A stretch of DNA of 64,000 nt from Neoasaia chiangmaiensis (GTDB taxonomy: Bacteria; Pseudomonadota; Alphaproteobacteria; Acetobacterales; Acetobacteraceae), in contig NZ_CP014691.1 of NCBI RefSeq assembly GCF_002005465.1, positions 2,240,501-2,304,500 of the forward strand, read 5' to 3'. Under the pieces are notes generated by a model. It did no database searches and was not told the origin of the DNA. It saw only the letters and a list, made by a program, of their open reading frames with translations. The translations under genes and the position numbers were made by a program. Positions 62,797 to 64,000 of the stretch are shown here, piece after piece. The stretch's first letter is position 1. Every line of letters starts with the position of its first letter.

Positions 62797-63444
62797 TTAT
62801 GCACGATGCGAAAAGATGTCCGGCTCTTCGTAGCCCAGAAGGTCAAGCCGTGCGCGGGCCGGCAGAAAATCGTAACAGGCCTGCGCCAGATCCCGGCGCC
62901 CCTCGCGGATCAGCAGGGCTTCCAGCTTCTCCCAGAGGGCGTGCAGATGCAGCACGTCGGACGCCGCGTAGCTCTGCTGCTCCGGCGTGAGCGTCGCCTG
63001 ACCCCAGTCCGACGTCTGCTGATGCTTGGCGAGTTCGACCCCCAGCAATTCACGGCAGAGTTGCGCCAGACCATGACGTTCGGTGAAGGTGCGGACCAGA
63101 CGCGCGGCGATTTTCGTGCAGATGACCGGCGCGACGGTGATGTCCAGCGCGTGTTGCAGGATCGCGACGTCGAAACGGGCGAAATGCATCAGTTTGGTAA
63201 CGCTGTCATCGGTCAGAAGGGCTTTGAGATTGGGGCAGTCGGCATAGCGGCCACCAAGCGAGACAGGTCGGATCTGCACTAGATGCGCCTCGCCGTCGCC
63301 AGCGGAAAGCTGCACCAGGCAGAGGCGGTCGCGATGGGGGTTGAGACCCATGGTCTCGGTATCGATTGCGACGACCGGGCCGAGGTCGAGGTCGTCCGGC
63401 AGGTCGCCGTCATGAAGATGAAAGACGGCGCTGGCTCGGCTCAT
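62797..63444 (-). CDS. rnd: Ribonuclease D (3'-5' exonuclease)
   Basis: DEDD-type exonuclease that trims tRNA 3' ends. It is 215 residues from the ATG at 63444; the longer frame through 63606 covers the tRNA and is rejected. Seen: VVAIDTETMGLNPHRDRL (Asp, Glu of motif I), MHFARFDVAILQHAL (motif II), and QSYAASDVLHLHALWEKL (motif III). It lacks the HRDC domains of E. coli RNase D, as most alphaproteobacterial homologues do. It lies just downstream of the tRNA-Leu. Confidence 0.93.
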   Translation of the reverse strand: MSRASAVFHLHDGDLPDDLDLGPVVAIDTETMGLNPHRDRLCLVQLSAGDGEAHLVQIRPVSLGGRYADCPNLKALLTDDSVTKLMHFARFDVAILQHALDITVAPVICTKIAARLVRTFTERHGLAQLCRELLGVELAKHQQTSDWGQATLTPEQQSYAASDVLHLHALWEKLEALLIREGRRDLAQACYDFLPARARLDLLGYEEPDIFSHRA

Positions 63445-63509
63445 GGCGTTTCGCAATCTTCGCTGAAAGCACGGAAGCCGGCGATCGCTCGCCGGCTTTC
63501 CCGTTGTGC

Positions 63510-63596
63510 TGGTGCCCAGAAGAAGACTCGAACTTCCACGTCCTTGCGGACACAGGTACCTGAAACCTGCGCGTCTACCAATTCCGCCATCTGGGC
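63510..63596 (-). tRNA. tRNA-Leu, anticodon CAG
   Basis: An 87-nt class II tRNA with encoded CCA at 63510-63512. Acceptor stem GCCCAGA/TCTGGGC, D-arm GGCGGAATTGGTAGACGC, anticodon stem CAGGT/ACCTG enclosing TTCAGGT (anticodon CAG), an extra arm of the leucine type, and T-arm GTTCGAGTC. It reads the common leucine codon CUG. Confidence 0.95.
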
Positions 63597-63734
63597 TCAG
63601 AGGCAACCCGGTAATGCGAAACCCGATCGGGTTTTGGCATCCGGGATGGTGTCGAGGCGTTTAGCCGCAAGGTTGGGTGGCGTCAACACCCTGCGAAGAA
63701 AATTCGACAGGCGATGATGAGTGAGGGAACAGGC

Positions 63735-64000
63735 ATGACGAAACGTATTGCGACCGTAATCGGCGGCCATGGCTTTATCGGCCGCCATGTCGTGGAAGGG
63801 CTCGTGGCCGAGGGCTACACGGTGCGTGTCACCTCGCGTCGACCCGACCGGATTCGCCGTCTCCGCCGTCTGGGTGGCGGAAACAAGGTGATACCGGTCT
63901 ATGCCAGCGTCACCGATGCCACGACGTTGCATGCCGCAATCGATGGCGCGGAGGGCGTCGTCAATCTCGTCTCGATCCTGACGGAAAGCGCGCAGGCGAC
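63735..64000 (+). CDS. NDUFA9-like NAD(P)-binding SDR protein (partial, N-terminus)
   Basis: First 88 codons of an atypical short-chain dehydrogenase, cut by the window edge. Seen: ATG at 63735 with a leading basic MTKRIATVIGGHGFIGRHVV (Rossmann GxxGxxG), RVTSRRPDRI, and the GVVNLVSILTES motif. This is the complex I NDUFA9-like family of alphaproteobacteria, thought to bind NADPH at or near respiratory complex I. The C-terminal region lies outside the window. Confidence 0.8.
   Translation, partial: MTKRIATVIGGHGFIGRHVVEGLVAEGYTVRVTSRRPDRIRRLRRLGGGNKVIPVYASVTDATTLHAAIDGAEGVVNLVSILTESAQA

Noticed and set aside
62797-63606. RNase D frame beginning in the tRNA
   Set aside because: The first 54 residues are a tRNA-Leu in antisense; the ATG at 63444 begins the family motif.
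1-64000. CRISPR array, IS element, prophage or rRNA operon
   Set aside because: No regularly spaced direct repeats, transposase or phage genes or rRNA segments were seen; xerD is a chromosomal housekeeping recombinase.

Overview
The window is a GC-rich, densely packed bacterial chromosome segment with no phage, insertion sequence, plasmid or CRISPR content. The gene orders rpoZ-spoT-acpS-lepB-rnc-era, pyrH-frr-uppS-cdsA-dxr-rseP-bamA-skp-lpxD-fabZ-lpxA-lpxI, rpmH-rnpA-yidD-yidC-engB-argB-dapD-dapE and kdsD-lptC-lptA-lptB-rpoN are typical of Alphaproteobacteria. Together with a fused shikimate kinase/3-dehydroquinate synthase and an SMP-30 sugar lactonase, they point to Acetobacteraceae (acetic acid bacteria). 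The genus is not assigned.

Layout. 1-5.3 kb, minus strand: partial alaS, a GtrA-type membrane protein, an OmpA-type porin, and the aroK-aroB fusion. 5.5-7.7 kb, plus: a small membrane-anchored protein, xerD and accA. 7.7-15.3 kb, mixed: a CinA-N domain protein, an SMP-30 lactonase, a Rieske oxygenase translationally coupled to a GNAT-Nudix fusion, a TonB-dependent receptor and a DUF815 ATPase. 15.5-18.7 kb: yajC, sodB, a 3-hydroxyisobutyrate-dehydrogenase-like oxidoreductase, a uracil-DNA-glycosylase-like protein and a NYN-domain protein. 18.9-24.5 kb: rpoZ to era. 24.6-37.4 kb: a long cell-envelope run joining translation (pyrH, frr) to isoprenoid (uppS, dxr), phospholipid (cdsA), outer-membrane assembly (rseP, bamA, skp) and lipid A synthesis (lpxD, fabZ, lpxA, lpxI), ending in gloA. 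37.4-46.5 kb: a tiny histidine-kinase-like ORF, then rpmH to engB, argB, a degenerate GGDEF protein, dapD and dapE. 46.5-48.8 kb, minus: def-fmt-truA. 48.9-50.1 kb: heat-shock gene hsp20 behind an apparent RpoH promoter and a ROSE-like RNA thermometer, then DUF1150 and a RidA-family gene. 50.1-52.1 kb, minus: two tandem paralogues of unknown function behind a Fur-box-like operator. 52.2-57.8 kb: manC and two large glycosyltransferases, probably a surface-polysaccharide cluster. 57.8-63.6 kb, minus: tRNA-Leu(CAG), rnd, kdsD, lptCAB, rpoN. The window ends in a partial NDUFA9-like gene.

Most of the window is housekeeping. Genes there are packed with ATGA, GTGA or TGATG stop/start overlaps, so much of it is probably co-transcribed and translationally coupled. 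The most novel parts are the Fur-box paralogue pair (50.1-52.1 kb), the RpoH/ROSE-controlled hsp20 unit (48.87-49.5 kb), a 56-codon ORF fitted exactly between yidD and yidC, and a stand-alone 64-residue HisKA-like protein. Assignments come from reading motifs in the sequence; no database search was run.
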